51,501 bases of DNA from Rhodobacter sp. (GCA_030066215.1 JASJCA010000028.1:1-51501); one strand, 5' to 3'. Positions 8,231 to 17,910 are shown, counted from the stretch's first letter. Made by a program: numbers and translations. Notes: generated from the letters alone by a model not told the origin.

Positions 8231-9274
8231 CTACACGCTGCGCGCCGCTTCGACCATGTTCCCGAGCTTCCGCATCGCCAGGTCGCGGCCCAAAAACCCC
8301 AGCCCGCAGTCCGGCGCGGCGAGCAGGCGCTCGGCGGGTACGTTCCGCAGCACCTCCAACATCCGGGCGCGGATTTCGTCGACCGTCTCGACCCGCGACG
8401 AGGCGACGGTGACGAAACCGACGATCAGCGCCGAGCGGTCGAAGAGGCCGAACAGCTCGGGCGGGTTGTGGCGGTGCGCGTCCTCGATCGAGATCTGGTC
8501 GACCACGCCGTCGAGCCCCTTGGCGATCCGCACATAGGCCTGCGGGTCAGCCTTGGGATAGTCGGTGTCGTCGAGCCGGTTGGGATAGCCACAGCACATG
8601 TGCATGACGCGGGTGACCTCGCCCGGCACGCCGTTGAAACAGGCGGCCAGGGTGTCGATGCCGTAGGCCAAAGCGGCGTCGGGCTTGCGGGCGAAGATCG
8701 GCTCGTCGATCTGGATGTGGCGGCAACCGGCGGCGGCCAGGGCGCGCACCTCGTGGTTCAGCGCAGCGGCGAGGTCGGCGGCAAGCCGTTCGGGGTCGCC
8801 GTAGCATTCGTCCGCCGTGGTGTCCGAGATCGTCAGCGGCCCCGGCAGGGTCATCTTGACCGGCCGGTCCGAGGCCGCCTGCGCCACCTGCCAGTCGCGC
8901 ACCAGGACGCTGTCGCCGCGAGCGCGAACGGGGGCGCGGATCGCCGGTAGATCGGCCTCGTAGGCGCCGTTGCGCAGCACCCGATGCGCGAGATTGTCGA
9001 AATCGAAGCCGTCGAAATGCCGGCACTGGTAGTGGATGTAGTTTTCCCGCCGCACCTCGCCGTCGGTGGGAATATCGATGCCGCAGGCGATCTGGTCGGC
9101 GACGACCTCGGCGGTGGCGCGATCCAGCTCGGCCTGGATTTCGGGGCGCTCGGTCCAGGTCTTCAGCACCCGCTCGTTGTAGTCCGCGACGTCGTGGCCG
9201 ACCTGGAACCAGTCGGTGATCGGCACGTAAGCGGGTTTCGGATAGGCGCCGAGGCAGGTGGTTCGAAGCGGCAT
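8231..9274 (-). CDS. Stand-alone MetE-type methionine synthase catalytic domain
   Basis: This 347-residue protein corresponds to only the C-terminal catalytic half of cobalamin-independent methionine synthase. It shows the barrel motif GCRHIQIDEPIFARKP (DEP about 190-192) and the zinc-ligand region VMHMCCGYPN (His 225, with Cys 227 and 228). The last zinc cysteine is in APDCGLGFLG (about 323), and an acid lies between. Such proteins transfer methyl groups to homocysteine or related thiols; the donor is often not methyltetrahydrofolate in short forms. The start at 9274 follows GGGAGG; longer frames upstream add a non-conserved leader. It faces the EamA permease divergently across about 120 bases. 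Confidence 0.87.
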   Translation of the reverse strand: MPLRTTCLGAYPKPAYVPITDWFQVGHDVADYNERVLKTWTERPEIQAELDRATAEVVADQIACGIDIPTDGEVRRENYIHYQCRHFDGFDFDNLAHRVLRNGAYEADLPAIRAPVRARGDSVLVRDWQVAQAASDRPVKMTLPGPLTISDTTADECYGDPERLAADLAAALNHEVRALAAAGCRHIQIDEPIFARKPDAALAYGIDTLAACFNGVPGEVTRVMHMCCGYPNRLDDTDYPKADPQAYVRIAKGLDGVVDQISIEDAHRHNPPELFGLFDRSALIVGFVTVASSRVETVDEIRARMLEVLRNVPAERLLAAPDCGLGFLGRDLAMRKLGNMVEAARSV

Positions 9275-9395
9275 CAGGGCCTCCCACTGATAGGTGCAGG
9301 TCTGCCCCATCGACCCAGGGCGAGGCAATCGTTTATCGCACGGCATCGCGACAATCCGGTTGCGCCCAGGCCGGGTTCTGCGCAAGTGCGCGCCC

Positions 9396-10277
9396 ATGTT
9401 CACGCCGCGCCCGCAGAACCCAGCCCTGGCGATCGCGCTGATGCTGCTGGCGACAGTGTTCATCGCCGCGACGACGCTCTTGGCCAAGGCGCTTGGAACC
9501 GGACGGCTGGGGCCCGACCTGCACCCGCTGCAGATTAGCCAGGGCCGGTTTCTGTTCGGCTTCCTGGCGGTGAGCCTGGCCACGCTGGCGCTGCGGCCGC
9601 GGTTCCACCGCCCGCTCTGGCCGCTTCACGTGGTGCGCTCGGTCTTCGGCTGGGGCGGGGTGACGCTGATGTTCGCCGCCGTGGCCTTCATCCCGCTGAG
9701 CGACGCCACCGCGATCAGCTTCCTCAACCCGGTCTTCGCGATGATCCTGGCGATCCTGTTTCTGGGCGAACGGGTGGGGCCGGTGCGGTGGTCGGCGGCG
9801 GCGATCGCATTCGTCGGCGCGCTGATCCTGCTGAGGCCTGGGCCCGCGAGCTTTCAGCCCGCGGCGCTGCTTGCGCTGGCGGCGGCGGTGGTCATGGTGG
9901 CCGAGATCGCCTGCGTCAAGCGGCTGTCGGGACGCGAGGGACCGTTCCAGATCCTCTTGATCAACAACGCGATCGGGCTGAGCGTCGCCAGCCTCGCCGC
10001 ATACTGGGTCTGGCAGATGCCGACCGGGCCGCAATGGGCGGCGCTGGCGGGGATCGGGGTGCTGATGGCCGCGGCGCAGGCCTGCTACGTCAACGCGGTG
10101 GCGCGCGCCGATGCCAGCCTGGTGGTGCCGTTCAGCTATGCCACGCTGGTCTTCGCCGCGCTCTACGATCTGGCGGTGTTCGGCGTGGTGCCCGATGCGG
10201 TCTCGGTCGCCGGCGCGCTGGTGATCGTGGCCGGTGGAGCGCTCTTGGCCTGGCGCGAGGGACGCCTCAGGCCTTGA
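9396..10277 (+). CDS. EamA/DMT-family permease
   Basis: This 293-residue inner-membrane protein has about ten hydrophobic segments in two EamA repeats, typical of drug/metabolite transporters. The first repeat includes the VRSVFGWGGVTLMFAAVAF segment and the signature LSDATAISFLNPVF; the second ends GALLAWREGRLRP. Substrates in this superfamily range from amino acids to riboflavin and cannot be told here. The start MFTPRPQNPA was chosen because the upstream extension is hydrophilic and unlike the family. It is divergent from the methionine synthase-like gene and overlaps the ABC permease tail-to-tail by 11 bases. Confidence 0.9.
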   Translation: MFTPRPQNPALAIALMLLATVFIAATTLLAKALGTGRLGPDLHPLQISQGRFLFGFLAVSLATLALRPRFHRPLWPLHVVRSVFGWGGVTLMFAAVAFIPLSDATAISFLNPVFAMILAILFLGERVGPVRWSAAAIAFVGALILLRPGPASFQPAALLALAAAVVMVAEIACVKRLSGREGPFQILLINNAIGLSVASLAAYWVWQMPTGPQWAALAGIGVLMAAAQACYVNAVARADASLVVPFSYATLVFAALYDLAVFGVVPDAVSVAGALVIVAGGALLAWREGRLRP

Positions 10278-11070
10278 GCCTAAAGCCGCGCTTGAACCAG
10301 AACCAGCAGAGCCACAGCACCAGTCCGGTGGCGGTGCCGACGACGGCCAGGCCCAACCAGGGCGAGCTGTCCGAGGCACCGATCATTCCGTACCTGGCGC
10401 CGTCGATCAGGTAGAAGACCGGGTTCAGGTGCGTCAGCGTCTGCATCGCCGGCGGTAGGGTCTCGATCGAATAGAACGTGCCCGACAGGAACGCCAGCGG
10501 CGTGACGATGAAGTTGGTGATCGCCGCCATGTGGTCGAACTTCTGCGCCAGGATCGCCGCGACGATGCCCAAGGCTCCCAGGAACGCTGCGCCGAACAGG
10601 ACGAAGGCGATCAACCAGAGCGGATGCGCCACACTCGCTCCGATGACCACGACCATGGCGACCAGCACCACCGCCGCCACCACCGCGCCACGCCCGATCG
10701 GCCCGGCCATGTAGCCAATCACGAGTTCCAAGGGCGACAAGGGCGGCATCAGGGTGTCGACGATGTTGCCCTGGACCTTCGAAATCATGATCGACGACGA
10801 GGTGTTGGCGAATGCGTTCTGGATCACGGTCATCATCAGGATGCCCGGCGCCAGGAACTGGACGAAGGGCACCCCCATCACCGCGCCGCGGCTTGGCCCG
10901 ATTGCCAGCGCGAAAACCGCTAGAAACAGCCCCGCGGTGATCAGCGGCGCCAGGATGGTCTGGGTCCAGACGCTGAGGAACCGGCGCACCTCGCGCGCGG
11001 CCAGCGTCGCCAGCCCCAGCCAGTTCACCCGGCCGAACCGCCGGACCCCCATATCCATCGTTTGTGCCAT
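10267..11070 (-). CDS. ABC-2 type transporter permease without an adjacent ATPase
   Basis: This 267-residue membrane protein has six hydrophobic segments. The family signature is near the end (FIVTPLAFLSGTFYSIETLP, then LNPVFYLIDGARYGMIG), as in NodJ/YadH-like export permeases for polysaccharide, lipid or drug substrates. The segment ISKVQGNIVDTLMPPLSPLE fits the coupling region that touches the ATPase. ABC-2 permeases normally sit beside their ATPase gene; none is present on either side here. The ATG at 11070 follows GGGGAG by about eight bases. The gene faces gcrA divergently. Confidence 0.9.
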   Translation of the reverse strand: MAQTMDMGVRRFGRVNWLGLATLAAREVRRFLSVWTQTILAPLITAGLFLAVFALAIGPSRGAVMGVPFVQFLAPGILMMTVIQNAFANTSSSIMISKVQGNIVDTLMPPLSPLELVIGYMAGPIGRGAVVAAVVLVAMVVVIGASVAHPLWLIAFVLFGAAFLGALGIVAAILAQKFDHMAAITNFIVTPLAFLSGTFYSIETLPPAMQTLTHLNPVFYLIDGARYGMIGASDSSPWLGLAVVGTATGLVLWLCWFWFKRGFRLKA

Positions 11071-11214
11071 GCCTTGTCGCTCCCCGGTGCCGGCCGCGCG
11101 CTTGTATCCCGGCAGGAGCTGACTACAATAGGGGACTGACTGAAGAGACCAAAGCCCAGGATCCCGATCGCGCAAGCTGGCATCCTGGCGAAGTGAGCAA
11201 TTGAGGAACGAGCC

Positions 11215-11772
11215 ATGTCCTGGACCGACGAACGCGTCGAGCTTTTGAAGAAGATGTGGGGCGAAGGCCAAAGCGCCAGCCAGATCGCCAAAGAGCTGGG
11301 CGGTGTTACCCGCAATGCGGTGATTGGCAAGGTCCACCGGCTGGGGTTGTCGAACCGGGTGGGTGGCGCCCCGACGGCCACGGCGGCAAAGCCCGCCGCC
11401 AAGGAGAAAACCGCCGCCAAGGCCGAGCCGGCCGCCGCGACGCCTGCGGAGACGGACGCCGCCGAACCGGCGCAGGTGACCCCGATCTCGCGCAAGCCGA
11501 TCATTCCCGCCGGCCAGCCTCTGCCGCCCCAGCCCTCGGCCAACGAGATCAGCCCCGAGGCCCTGGCCAATGTCCGCGAGATCGAGAAGAAAGCCAAGAA
11601 GATCAGCCTGATGGAGCTGACCGAGCGGACCTGCAAATGGCCGATCGGCGACCCGGCGACCGAAGATTTCTGGTTCTGTGGCCTCGCCGTCCAGCCCGGC
11701 AAGCCGTATTGCGAGGCGCATGTGGGCGTGGCCTTCCAGCCGATGAGCGCCCGCCGCGACCGCCGTCGCTGA
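11215..11772 (+). CDS. gcrA: Cell-cycle regulator GcrA
   Basis: This 185-residue protein is a GcrA transcription factor, which binds sigma70-RNA polymerase and activates promoters carrying CcrM-methylated GANTC sites in alphaproteobacteria. The N-terminal helix-turn-helix reads MSWTDERVELLKKMWGEG then ASQIAKELGGVTRNAVIGKV. An Ala/Lys/Pro-rich linker covers about residues 50-115. The C-terminal polymerase-binding domain contains RTCKWPIGDP and FWFCGLAVQPGKPYCEAH with three cysteines and a histidine. Start ATG follows GAGGA. No GANTC is visible in the 144-base upstream gap, but one (GACTC) lies at 11810-11814 downstream. Confidence 0.96.
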   Translation: MSWTDERVELLKKMWGEGQSASQIAKELGGVTRNAVIGKVHRLGLSNRVGGAPTATAAKPAAKEKTAAKAEPAAATPAETDAAEPAQVTPISRKPIIPAGQPLPPQPSANEISPEALANVREIEKKAKKISLMELTERTCKWPIGDPATEDFWFCGLAVQPGKPYCEAHVGVAFQPMSARRDRRR

Positions 11773-11820
11773 ACCGCCTCCAGCGGGCAACGCTGCGTTC
11801 TTTGTAGGCGACTCGATGCT

Positions 11821-11862
11821 GTCCAATTGGGCGGGTCGAGACCGATCTCGCCTGCGTTGGAC
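11821..11862 (+). terminator. Hairpin after gcrA
   Basis: An outer stem GTCCAA/TTGGAC and an inner stem CGAGA/TCTCG around CCGA form a nested hairpin 48 bases after the gcrA stop. No T run follows, so it could be a weak terminator or an mRNA 3'-end structure. Confidence 0.4.
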
Positions 11863-11892
11863 ACAGAGAATCAACCATAACCCGCCGCAGGA

Positions 11893-11907
11893 TTAACGGG
11901 CTGTTAA
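11893..11907 (+). promoter_or_regulatory. CtrA box upstream of the GAF protein
   Basis: TTAACGGGCTGTTAA is a perfect TTAA-N7-TTAA, the full binding motif of the response regulator CtrA. It lies 45 bases before the preferred start of the GAF protein gene. A GANTC methylation site (GACTC, 11810-11814) is 78 bases further up. Confidence 0.65.
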
Positions 11908-11952
11908 ACTGACTAGGAGATGATTTCGGTAGTCAATGGTGGAGTTCTTCGA

Positions 11953-13107
11953 ATGCCCCAGACAGCTATGGCGGAGGCCCGCCGAATCCACAAAAGATGC
12001 TACTCGCCCGTCGATCTTGGTCTGCTCGATGCGCCGCCGGAACACAGCTACGATGCAATCACCCGGCTGGCGATGAAGCTCTTCAAAGTCCCGGTCTCGC
12101 TGATTTCGATCGTCGACGAGGACAATGACCGGCAATTCTTCAAAAGCCAGATCGGCCTGCCGGAACCCTGGGCGAGCATGCGGCAAACACCGCTCAGCCA
12201 TTCCTTCTGCCAGCACGTTAAGGTCCGATGCGCGCCGTTGATCGTACGCTATGCGCCAAAGCACGACCTGGTCTGCAATAACCTCGCGATCCGGGATCTG
12301 AACGTGATCGGTTATCTCGGCGTGCCGATTCACGCGCCAGACCAGTCGCCGCTGGGCGCGCTTTGCGTCATCGACGGGCAAGAACGCGACTGGACCGACG
12401 AGGACGTCAGTCTGCTAGAGGACCTGGCCACCTGCGTCCGGGACGAAATTCTGTTGCGCTCGACGTTGAAGAAGAACCGGGCATTGTTCGGGCAACTGGA
12501 GGCGGCGCATGGCCGGGTCTGCCGGTACAATGCACTGCGCGAGTCGATCGTCATGGCGTTCATGGCGCCCGAACTGTCACCGGACGACCGGTTTCAGGCA
12601 ATGCTACGCGCCGGCTGCACCGCGCTCGATCTGACGCATGGGGCGATCGCCCGGATCACTGGGTCGCGCGCCGAGATTGTGTTCGGTGTTCATCCGCGAG
12701 GCGCCAACGTCGAGACTGACGGTTTCGGCACCGGCCAGACGCTGTGCGGCGCGGTGGCCTGCGGCGAGGCGATCCAGCACAGCCACGACGTGCGCCATTC
12801 CGCCTTTGCCAAGAAGGCAAATGTCTTTGGCCACGTGCCGGGCTCGTTTGTGGCAGCGCCGATAGTGTTGAATGGGGTGCTCTATGGCGTTCTGGAGTTT
12901 TCCAGCCGGGCCGCCCGGAGTTCGCCCTGGGGCGAGGAAGAGCTGTCGATGGTAAGCATCATCGCGATGTTCGCCTCGGCGCATCTGGCCCTTCACGGCG
13001 AGATTGCAGCGTTGAAACGGTCGGAAACGGCCTTGTTGGATCATCTGATGGACGCCAAACGCCACGCATCCGATGGAGTGGCGGCCGCAGGGGCGGAGCC
13101 ACCGTAG
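11953..13107 (+). CDS. Double-GAF sensor protein
   Basis: This protein of about 384 residues has two GAF-like domains and no recognisable output domain. The first (about residues 15-165) carries the phrases VSLISIVDEDNDRQFFKSQI, SHSFCQHV and YLGVPIHAPDQSPLGALCVI, common in GAF sensors linked to cyclic-di-GMP enzymes or kinases. The second (about 190-350) contains GTGQTLCGAVACGEAIQHSH and VAAPIVLNGVLYGVLEFSS. A short helical linker (about 165-190) separates them. Start ATG at 11953 follows GGAG by eight bases; an alternative ATG is at 11920. The CtrA box implies cell-cycle or motility-linked expression. The ligand is unknown. Confidence 0.85.
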   Translation: MPQTAMAEARRIHKRCYSPVDLGLLDAPPEHSYDAITRLAMKLFKVPVSLISIVDEDNDRQFFKSQIGLPEPWASMRQTPLSHSFCQHVKVRCAPLIVRYAPKHDLVCNNLAIRDLNVIGYLGVPIHAPDQSPLGALCVIDGQERDWTDEDVSLLEDLATCVRDEILLRSTLKKNRALFGQLEAAHGRVCRYNALRESIVMAFMAPELSPDDRFQAMLRAGCTALDLTHGAIARITGSRAEIVFGVHPRGANVETDGFGTGQTLCGAVACGEAIQHSHDVRHSAFAKKANVFGHVPGSFVAAPIVLNGVLYGVLEFSSRAARSSPWGEEELSMVSIIAMFASAHLALHGEIAALKRSETALLDHLMDAKRHASDGVAAAGAEPP

Positions 13108-13675
13108 CCCTAGGCCTGTGGCGCGTCGGTTGATCCGGTCCTTGGCGGAGATTTGATCGACGGTTTTGCGTGGAGCGCTCCTCTTTGGCGAGGTGGACAA
13201 GGCCCTTCGATGGGTCTTGAAGTGCCCCCAGTCGAAACGCGTCATTTGTAGCCGCCGCATGGCGGCTTCAGGCCAAGGGCCAACGGTGGGTCGCGCACAG
13301 TGGTCATTGCAGTCTGGCGCCTCGCCGCAGCGCAATGGAATTCTCACCAACCGCTTGCTTTGACCGCCGCCTCCGGCGTGTCCGCTATCCCTGATGTAAG
13401 CTCCGTGCATGAATTGCCCGGCACCTCGGTCCCGGCTCGTCTATTGCAGTTACCCGCACCGTCCACCCGACGTCGGAGCACGGGTCCGTCGTCTTTAGGC
13501 TTTCGTCTTCGAGCGTGCCGAAAGTGTATTGGGCGCCCGACCTGATCTCAGCACGCATACCGTTTTTGACAAGGCGGAGACCCGCCGGAAGGTCGCGTTC
13601 AACCACAATCTCGTCGCGCGCCGAACATGCGTGGATTGAGAGGATTTTTTGCCGCTCCGGCTCAGGGAAATATGG
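13108..13675. other. Intergenic stretch of about 570 bases
   Basis: No gene can be supported; short frames on both strands lack ribosome sites and show no domain-like sequence. One clear hairpin, AGCCGCC/GGCGGCT with loop GCAT, lies at 13250-13267. The stretch is flanked by the 3' ends of two convergent genes. Confidence 0.55.
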
Positions 13676-15613
13676 TCAATCGGTCCCGCTAAGAAGCTCC
13701 AGCAGGCCTTTGCGCGCCCGGTCCTCCAACTCTTGCTTCAATACGTCCTCGACATTGTCGAGGCTTTCCACCTCGACGCCCAATTCGTCCTTCAGCTTCT
13801 CGGTCACCGCGTCTTCGGCCTTCGCTTTAAGCTCATCGACCTCGTCGGCCAGCTCTTGTTTGGCAAGCGCTTCGAGGTCGAGGCGGAACTTCGGGTCCGC
13901 CCAAGGCCCCGTGATCAGGACCGGCACCTTGATCCCACTGTTGGTTTGACCTTCCAGCAGGGCCGCTGTGATCCCATAATCCAGGGTCTGGTTGCCAAGG
14001 CCGACCGCGCCGCTGCCGGACGCGTTCAGAAGCGGCGTGGTGAGGCGCAAGTCCTCATTGCGCAGGATCCCATTCTCGATGGTGAAGCTGCCGGTGACAC
14101 TGTCGAAGATCGTTTTCTGCCCCTCGCCAATGTAAGACGCATCGAGGTTGCGCAGCATGCCGACCAAATCGAGCCCGCGAAGCTCGCCCTGCCCCAGCTG
14201 GACCGCACCGTCGCCCGAGAGTGAGTTCATCAGCGTTTGCATGTCGTCGCCCACGCCCAGAACGTTGATCGCGACGTCGCCCGAGGCCAGCAGGCGGTCG
14301 TAGCCCGCAAGTTGTTGCAGAAGCGACTGTAGCGCGAGGCCATCGCCCTTGAGGTTGGCGCGAGCCGATAGGCCGCCCCTGCTGTTAACCACGACAGACC
14401 CGGCGATCGCTCCGCCATAGGCGTTCAGCTGACGTATCTCGGTCACCGCCCGGCCGGCTTCGAGATTTGTCAAAATGCGGGTTCCGCCGAGCTGCGCGAG
14501 ACCCAGGTCGATGCTGTCGGCGGCAAGCTTGATCTGCGCGTCGAGCGACTGGAGAGCGCTGACGTCGATCCGGTCGCGTGGCCATCCGGAGCCAGCTTGC
14601 CCCGCTCCGGCGTCTGCATCGCCACCTGCCAGAGCAGAGAAATCGAGCGCGCCGGCGCTTAGCTCGGCCGTGACCTGCGGCCGTTCGGCGAGTGCGATGT
14701 CCACTGCGCCGCTCAGCACGTTCTGGTCCAATCGGATGGTTCCATTGCGCAGCGTGATCCGTCCGGCTTCGGTCAAGGTTACGTCACCGGTCAGCCCGAT
14801 GGCGCGGCCCAGCCCCGGCGGCAGGTCTGGCACTTCTAGACCCGCAAGACTGAAGACCGCGGCACGGTCGGAGATATCCGCGTCGACCTTGCCGCCGAAG
14901 GCGATGGGCTGCAGACCGGCCCGCCCGTCGAGTTCGATCTGCGACCCGCCCATCGCGACCTTGGCCGTGATCGGCACGGCGCCGTCCGACAGGAAGCCGG
15001 CGAATTCGGCGATGTCGGCGCGGAGTGACAGGCGTTGGCGGTTGACCGTGGCGGTCAGATCGATGTCGGCCGGACCAGTGAACGCGGGCAGACGCAGCGT
15101 GGCATCGAGGTCGCCGACGTCTGTTCGGGCCCCGGTCGCGTGGTCGAGATAGGTGATGCTGGCGTTGCTGACCACAGCACGGTCGAGCGACAGCATTGTC
15201 ATGTCGGGTGCGGTGCCGGCGGAGGTGGTGCCCAGGATATCCCAGTTGGTGCGGCCGTCCGCGGCGGTTTCCAGCAGGATTTCGGGTGCGTCGGCCTCGA
15301 TCCGCTGGATCTTGATATCGCGGCCGAAGAGCGCGGCCATATCGACGCCAATCGACAACCGCTCGGCCTGCAGCATCGGGCCGTTATCCGACCAGTCGGC
15401 ATTGGCCACGGTGACGCGGCCTGTGGTGATGCCAAGCTCGGGCCAGAGCGTGGGCCGAATGTCGCCCTCCAGTGTCATCGCGCGGCCGGTCGCGGCCTGA
15501 AACTGATCGGTGGCGAGCTTGGCGATGCGGTCGGCGGGGAGAAGGAAGAGGGTGGCGACGGCGAGGCCGGCGAGGGCGAGTAGGCCGAAGAAAATCCGGA
15601 AAAGCCAGCGCAT
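13676..15613 (-). CDS. AsmA family envelope protein
   Basis: This 645-residue protein is anchored by one N-terminal membrane segment (about residues 5-24) with the rest in the periplasm. After the anchor comes the AsmA signature: a GRAMTLEGDIRPTLWPELGI stretch, then TVANADWSD and the IKIQRIEADAPEILLETAAD repeat. The C-terminal half contains GDGAVQLGQGELRGLDLVGM and LNASGSGAVGLGNQTLDYGI, typical of AsmA/TamB bridge-like proteins thought to carry phospholipids between membranes. An acidic coiled tail (about 600-640) ends the protein. Start at 15613 is the ATG immediately before the hydrophobic anchor. Confidence 0.9.
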   Translation of the reverse strand: MRWLFRIFFGLLALAGLAVATLFLLPADRIAKLATDQFQAATGRAMTLEGDIRPTLWPELGITTGRVTVANADWSDNGPMLQAERLSIGVDMAALFGRDIKIQRIEADAPEILLETAADGRTNWDILGTTSAGTAPDMTMLSLDRAVVSNASITYLDHATGARTDVGDLDATLRLPAFTGPADIDLTATVNRQRLSLRADIAEFAGFLSDGAVPITAKVAMGGSQIELDGRAGLQPIAFGGKVDADISDRAAVFSLAGLEVPDLPPGLGRAIGLTGDVTLTEAGRITLRNGTIRLDQNVLSGAVDIALAERPQVTAELSAGALDFSALAGGDADAGAGQAGSGWPRDRIDVSALQSLDAQIKLAADSIDLGLAQLGGTRILTNLEAGRAVTEIRQLNAYGGAIAGSVVVNSRGGLSARANLKGDGLALQSLLQQLAGYDRLLASGDVAINVLGVGDDMQTLMNSLSGDGAVQLGQGELRGLDLVGMLRNLDASYIGEGQKTIFDSVTGSFTIENGILRNEDLRLTTPLLNASGSGAVGLGNQTLDYGITAALLEGQTNSGIKVPVLITGPWADPKFRLDLEALAKQELADEVDELKAKAEDAVTEKLKDELGVEVESLDNVEDVLKQELEDRARKGLLELLSGTD

Positions 15614-15792
15614 GGGTGGGGTCCTCTGCTCGGGTTGTTTTTCTTGGGATGATAGCAGGGAATTGCGCGGGCTCAAAGCGTGCGGTTGAGGGGAGATATC
15701 GGGCGAGCAACCCAGCTGGGGAGCAGGTTCAAGTTATTGATTTAAATATAATTTACGCAAACAGCACGTGTGGACGCCTGGGCGCATTGGTC

Positions 15793-17910
15793 CTAGTCCT
15801 TGCGACCGATCAGGCCGGTCAGGACGGCGGCAGCGACGGCGGTGATGATCCAGCCCGCCATTTGGATCGGAGCGCGAAGCCAGTAGCCGAGCCAGCCCAG
15901 CCAGCCCCGATCCTTCGACGGCGCCCAGGCGGCCTCTTGCCCCAGCGCGTCCAGGGGGATGAACAGGTCGAGCCCGTAAAGCGTGGCGCTGAAGGTCTCG
16001 TAGTCTTGATAGGAGGCGGTCTGCTCCCATGCGCGCAGCGGGTGGATACATTCGGCAGTGCACGCGTCGAAGGCCTTCACCCCGGCCACCCAATCTGCCG
16101 AGGTCAGGACCACGTCGGAATTCGGCGCCATTTGCCCGGCGTGGTAGGACGCGCCGTAGAGACCCGCGCCGAAGACCCAGATGCCAACCACCCATAAAAG
16201 TGCGCGGGCGGGGGCGTGACCGTAGCCAAAGACCCAGCGAAAGAAGAAACCCCAAATCCGCCCAAGGTCAGCGAGGGTCGAATACAGCCCAGCCGACCAA
16301 CTTCCATCAACTTGTGCACGGGCGCGACGCCAAGCCGCTTTGCGCAGTTTGTGTTCACGAACGACAAGCGTTCGAGCCGCCCCGCTGCGATTGCCCTGCG
16401 CATCAAGAACCTTGGCGAGTTGGGTGTAGGGCTGTGGATCAAAATCGTCAGTGTAAGCACCAGGAATCCAAGGCGGTGGGCGTTTCAGTTTGATGCCTCG
16501 AACCTCTACCTCTTCGCCGACCGCCGGAGAGACGAGGCGCTCATTCTTGCGTTCGAGGATTTTGAGTCTCTGCCGCAGTGCCATTCCACTTTCGAGCCTA
16601 TCAAAGCGGAAACCGGTCAGGATTGGGGTTGTGACCTTGCCCCAGCTGTAAGAGTCGTCGCGCAGGACGCTGGCCTTGGTTTCGGTTAGATCGAAGGTAC
16701 CAACCTGGCCTTGCACCCCCTGCCAGAAAAGCCCTTCGCCGATCCGTGCGGATTCGAGGTCCACGTCACCTTCAATTTCGGCACCGAGGAACTGCAAATT
16801 ACCACCGATCTTGGCACGGACGAATTCGAGCCGACCAGAGACATAGGAAGTGCGTGCTTGACCATCAGCCCGAAAGAACACGTCGGTACCAATCGAAAGA
16901 GCATCTGCGTGCAGTGCCACTGCATCTTCCTGCACCTCGATATGCCCGCCTATGCAGGCAAGCTGTCCTTTGATCTTTGCGCCCCTTAGGTTTATGGACC
17001 CAGTCGCACGGAACCCTTCGGCGAGAAACACATCTGCTTCGACCGTGAGTGCGTCTCCATCCAGTGCAATTCCATCGGGAAAAACTTCGAAACGTCCACC
17101 AATACAAGCAAGTTGCCCGCCAATTTGGGCACCAACGAGGTTGACCTGACCCGTCGCATGAAAACTATTCGCCAAGAATACGTCTGTACCAACTGTCAAG
17201 GCATTGCCATTAAGAGCCACACCGTCCAAGAGCGCTTCAAATCGCCCGCCGACGCAGGTGAGTTGACCGCCGATCCGAGCGCGCCCCAAATCGACCATTC
17301 CGCTCGCATGGAAGCCCTCATTCAATAGCACTGAACCCGCTACAGATAGCGAGTCCCCATCCAATGCCACCCCTCCCGCTGCCCCATCGAATCGGCCACC
17401 TTTGCAGGAAAGCTGGCCGCCGATCCGGACACCGCCGAGATTAACAAGGCCAGCACAATGGAAACCGTCACTTAGGTGCACTGACGTATCAGTTACGAGG
17501 CGGTGCAGGTTTAGCCCGGCATGGCAGCGGCTGCCTTTTAGGTAAAGGCCCCCAAGCCGGGCGCCTTGAAGCACAGGTCTATCGGCGAAATTGGAGCCGA
17601 AAAGCCTCAGGTCGAGTCGTGTCTCGCAGCCCTCGAAATCCAGTTCTCCGTCGATCCAGGCCCCCATCACGCGGATGCCCTTGGGGTGCGGTCGTTGTTT
17701 GTCGCAGCCACCGAGCAACAGGTAGCGGATCAGGCCGGCGCGGATGCTTGTTGCCTCGCTGAGTTCCTCGGGGACCTCGTCGCCCAGGATCACCGGCTCG
17801 CCGGTTTTGCAGGCGGCGAGGAGTTTGCGTTCGGCCTCGGTCTGGGGAGGACCGGCCATGACCTCTTCGAACGAAGGCCTGTAGGTTGCAACTGTGCCGC
17901 GGCTTTCCAT
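15793..17910 (-). CDS. Membrane protein with 50-residue tandem repeats
   Basis: A protein of about 705 residues. An N-terminal polar region (1-90) is followed by a repeat domain with short motifs of the RIGGQLxCxGGRF kind. Four units of exactly 50 residues lie at about 156-355 and degenerate copies follow to about 400. A linker with the phrase [20 protein letters not shown] resembles actinobacterial proteins annotated as membrane-associated oxidoreductases, a label I would not rely on. The C-terminus has two membrane segments (about 560-585 and 675-697) enclosing a domain with two cysteines (ACTAEC). The repeats should form a beta-solenoid. Start is uncertain (17946, 17910 or 17859); 17910 leaves 76 bases to the divergent rimO. 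Confidence 0.75.
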   Translation of the reverse strand: MESRGTVATYRPSFEEVMAGPPQTEAERKLLAACKTGEPVILGDEVPEELSEATSIRAGLIRYLLLGGCDKQRPHPKGIRVMGAWIDGELDFEGCETRLDLRLFGSNFADRPVLQGARLGGLYLKGSRCHAGLNLHRLVTDTSVHLSDGFHCAGLVNLGGVRIGGQLSCKGGRFDGAAGGVALDGDSLSVAGSVLLNEGFHASGMVDLGRARIGGQLTCVGGRFEALLDGVALNGNALTVGTDVFLANSFHATGQVNLVGAQIGGQLACIGGRFEVFPDGIALDGDALTVEADVFLAEGFRATGSINLRGAKIKGQLACIGGHIEVQEDAVALHADALSIGTDVFFRADGQARTSYVSGRLEFVRAKIGGNLQFLGAEIEGDVDLESARIGEGLFWQGVQGQVGTFDLTETKASVLRDDSYSWGKVTTPILTGFRFDRLESGMALRQRLKILERKNERLVSPAVGEEVEVRGIKLKRPPPWIPGAYTDDFDPQPYTQLAKVLDAQGNRSGAARTLVVREHKLRKAAWRRARAQVDGSWSAGLYSTLADLGRIWGFFFRWVFGYGHAPARALLWVVGIWVFGAGLYGASYHAGQMAPNSDVVLTSADWVAGVKAFDACTAECIHPLRAWEQTASYQDYETFSATLYGLDLFIPLDALGQEAAWAPSKDRGWLGWLGYWLRAPIQMAGWIITAVAAAVLTGLIGRKD
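16846..17445 (-). repeat. Four in-frame 150-base tandem repeats
   Basis: Four successive units of 150 bases each encode 50 residues. The first three read V-(N/D)-L at the start, IGGQL-(S/T/A)-C at positions 8-14, GGRF at 16-19, VAL or IAL near 26-28 and a GFHASG/SFHATG/GFRATG ending. The fourth ([17 protein letters not shown]) diverges at its end. The units are diverged at DNA level, so this is an old internal duplication, not a recent expansion. Confidence 0.8.

Noticed and set aside
13385..13606. A 73-residue minus-strand frame in the gap before the AsmA gene
   Set aside because: No ribosome site and no recognisable pattern; the codon use does not resemble the neighbours.
16846..17445. Regular 150-base repeats taken as a CRISPR or minisatellite
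   Set aside because: They lie in frame within one long gene and encode repeated protein units; there are no spacers.
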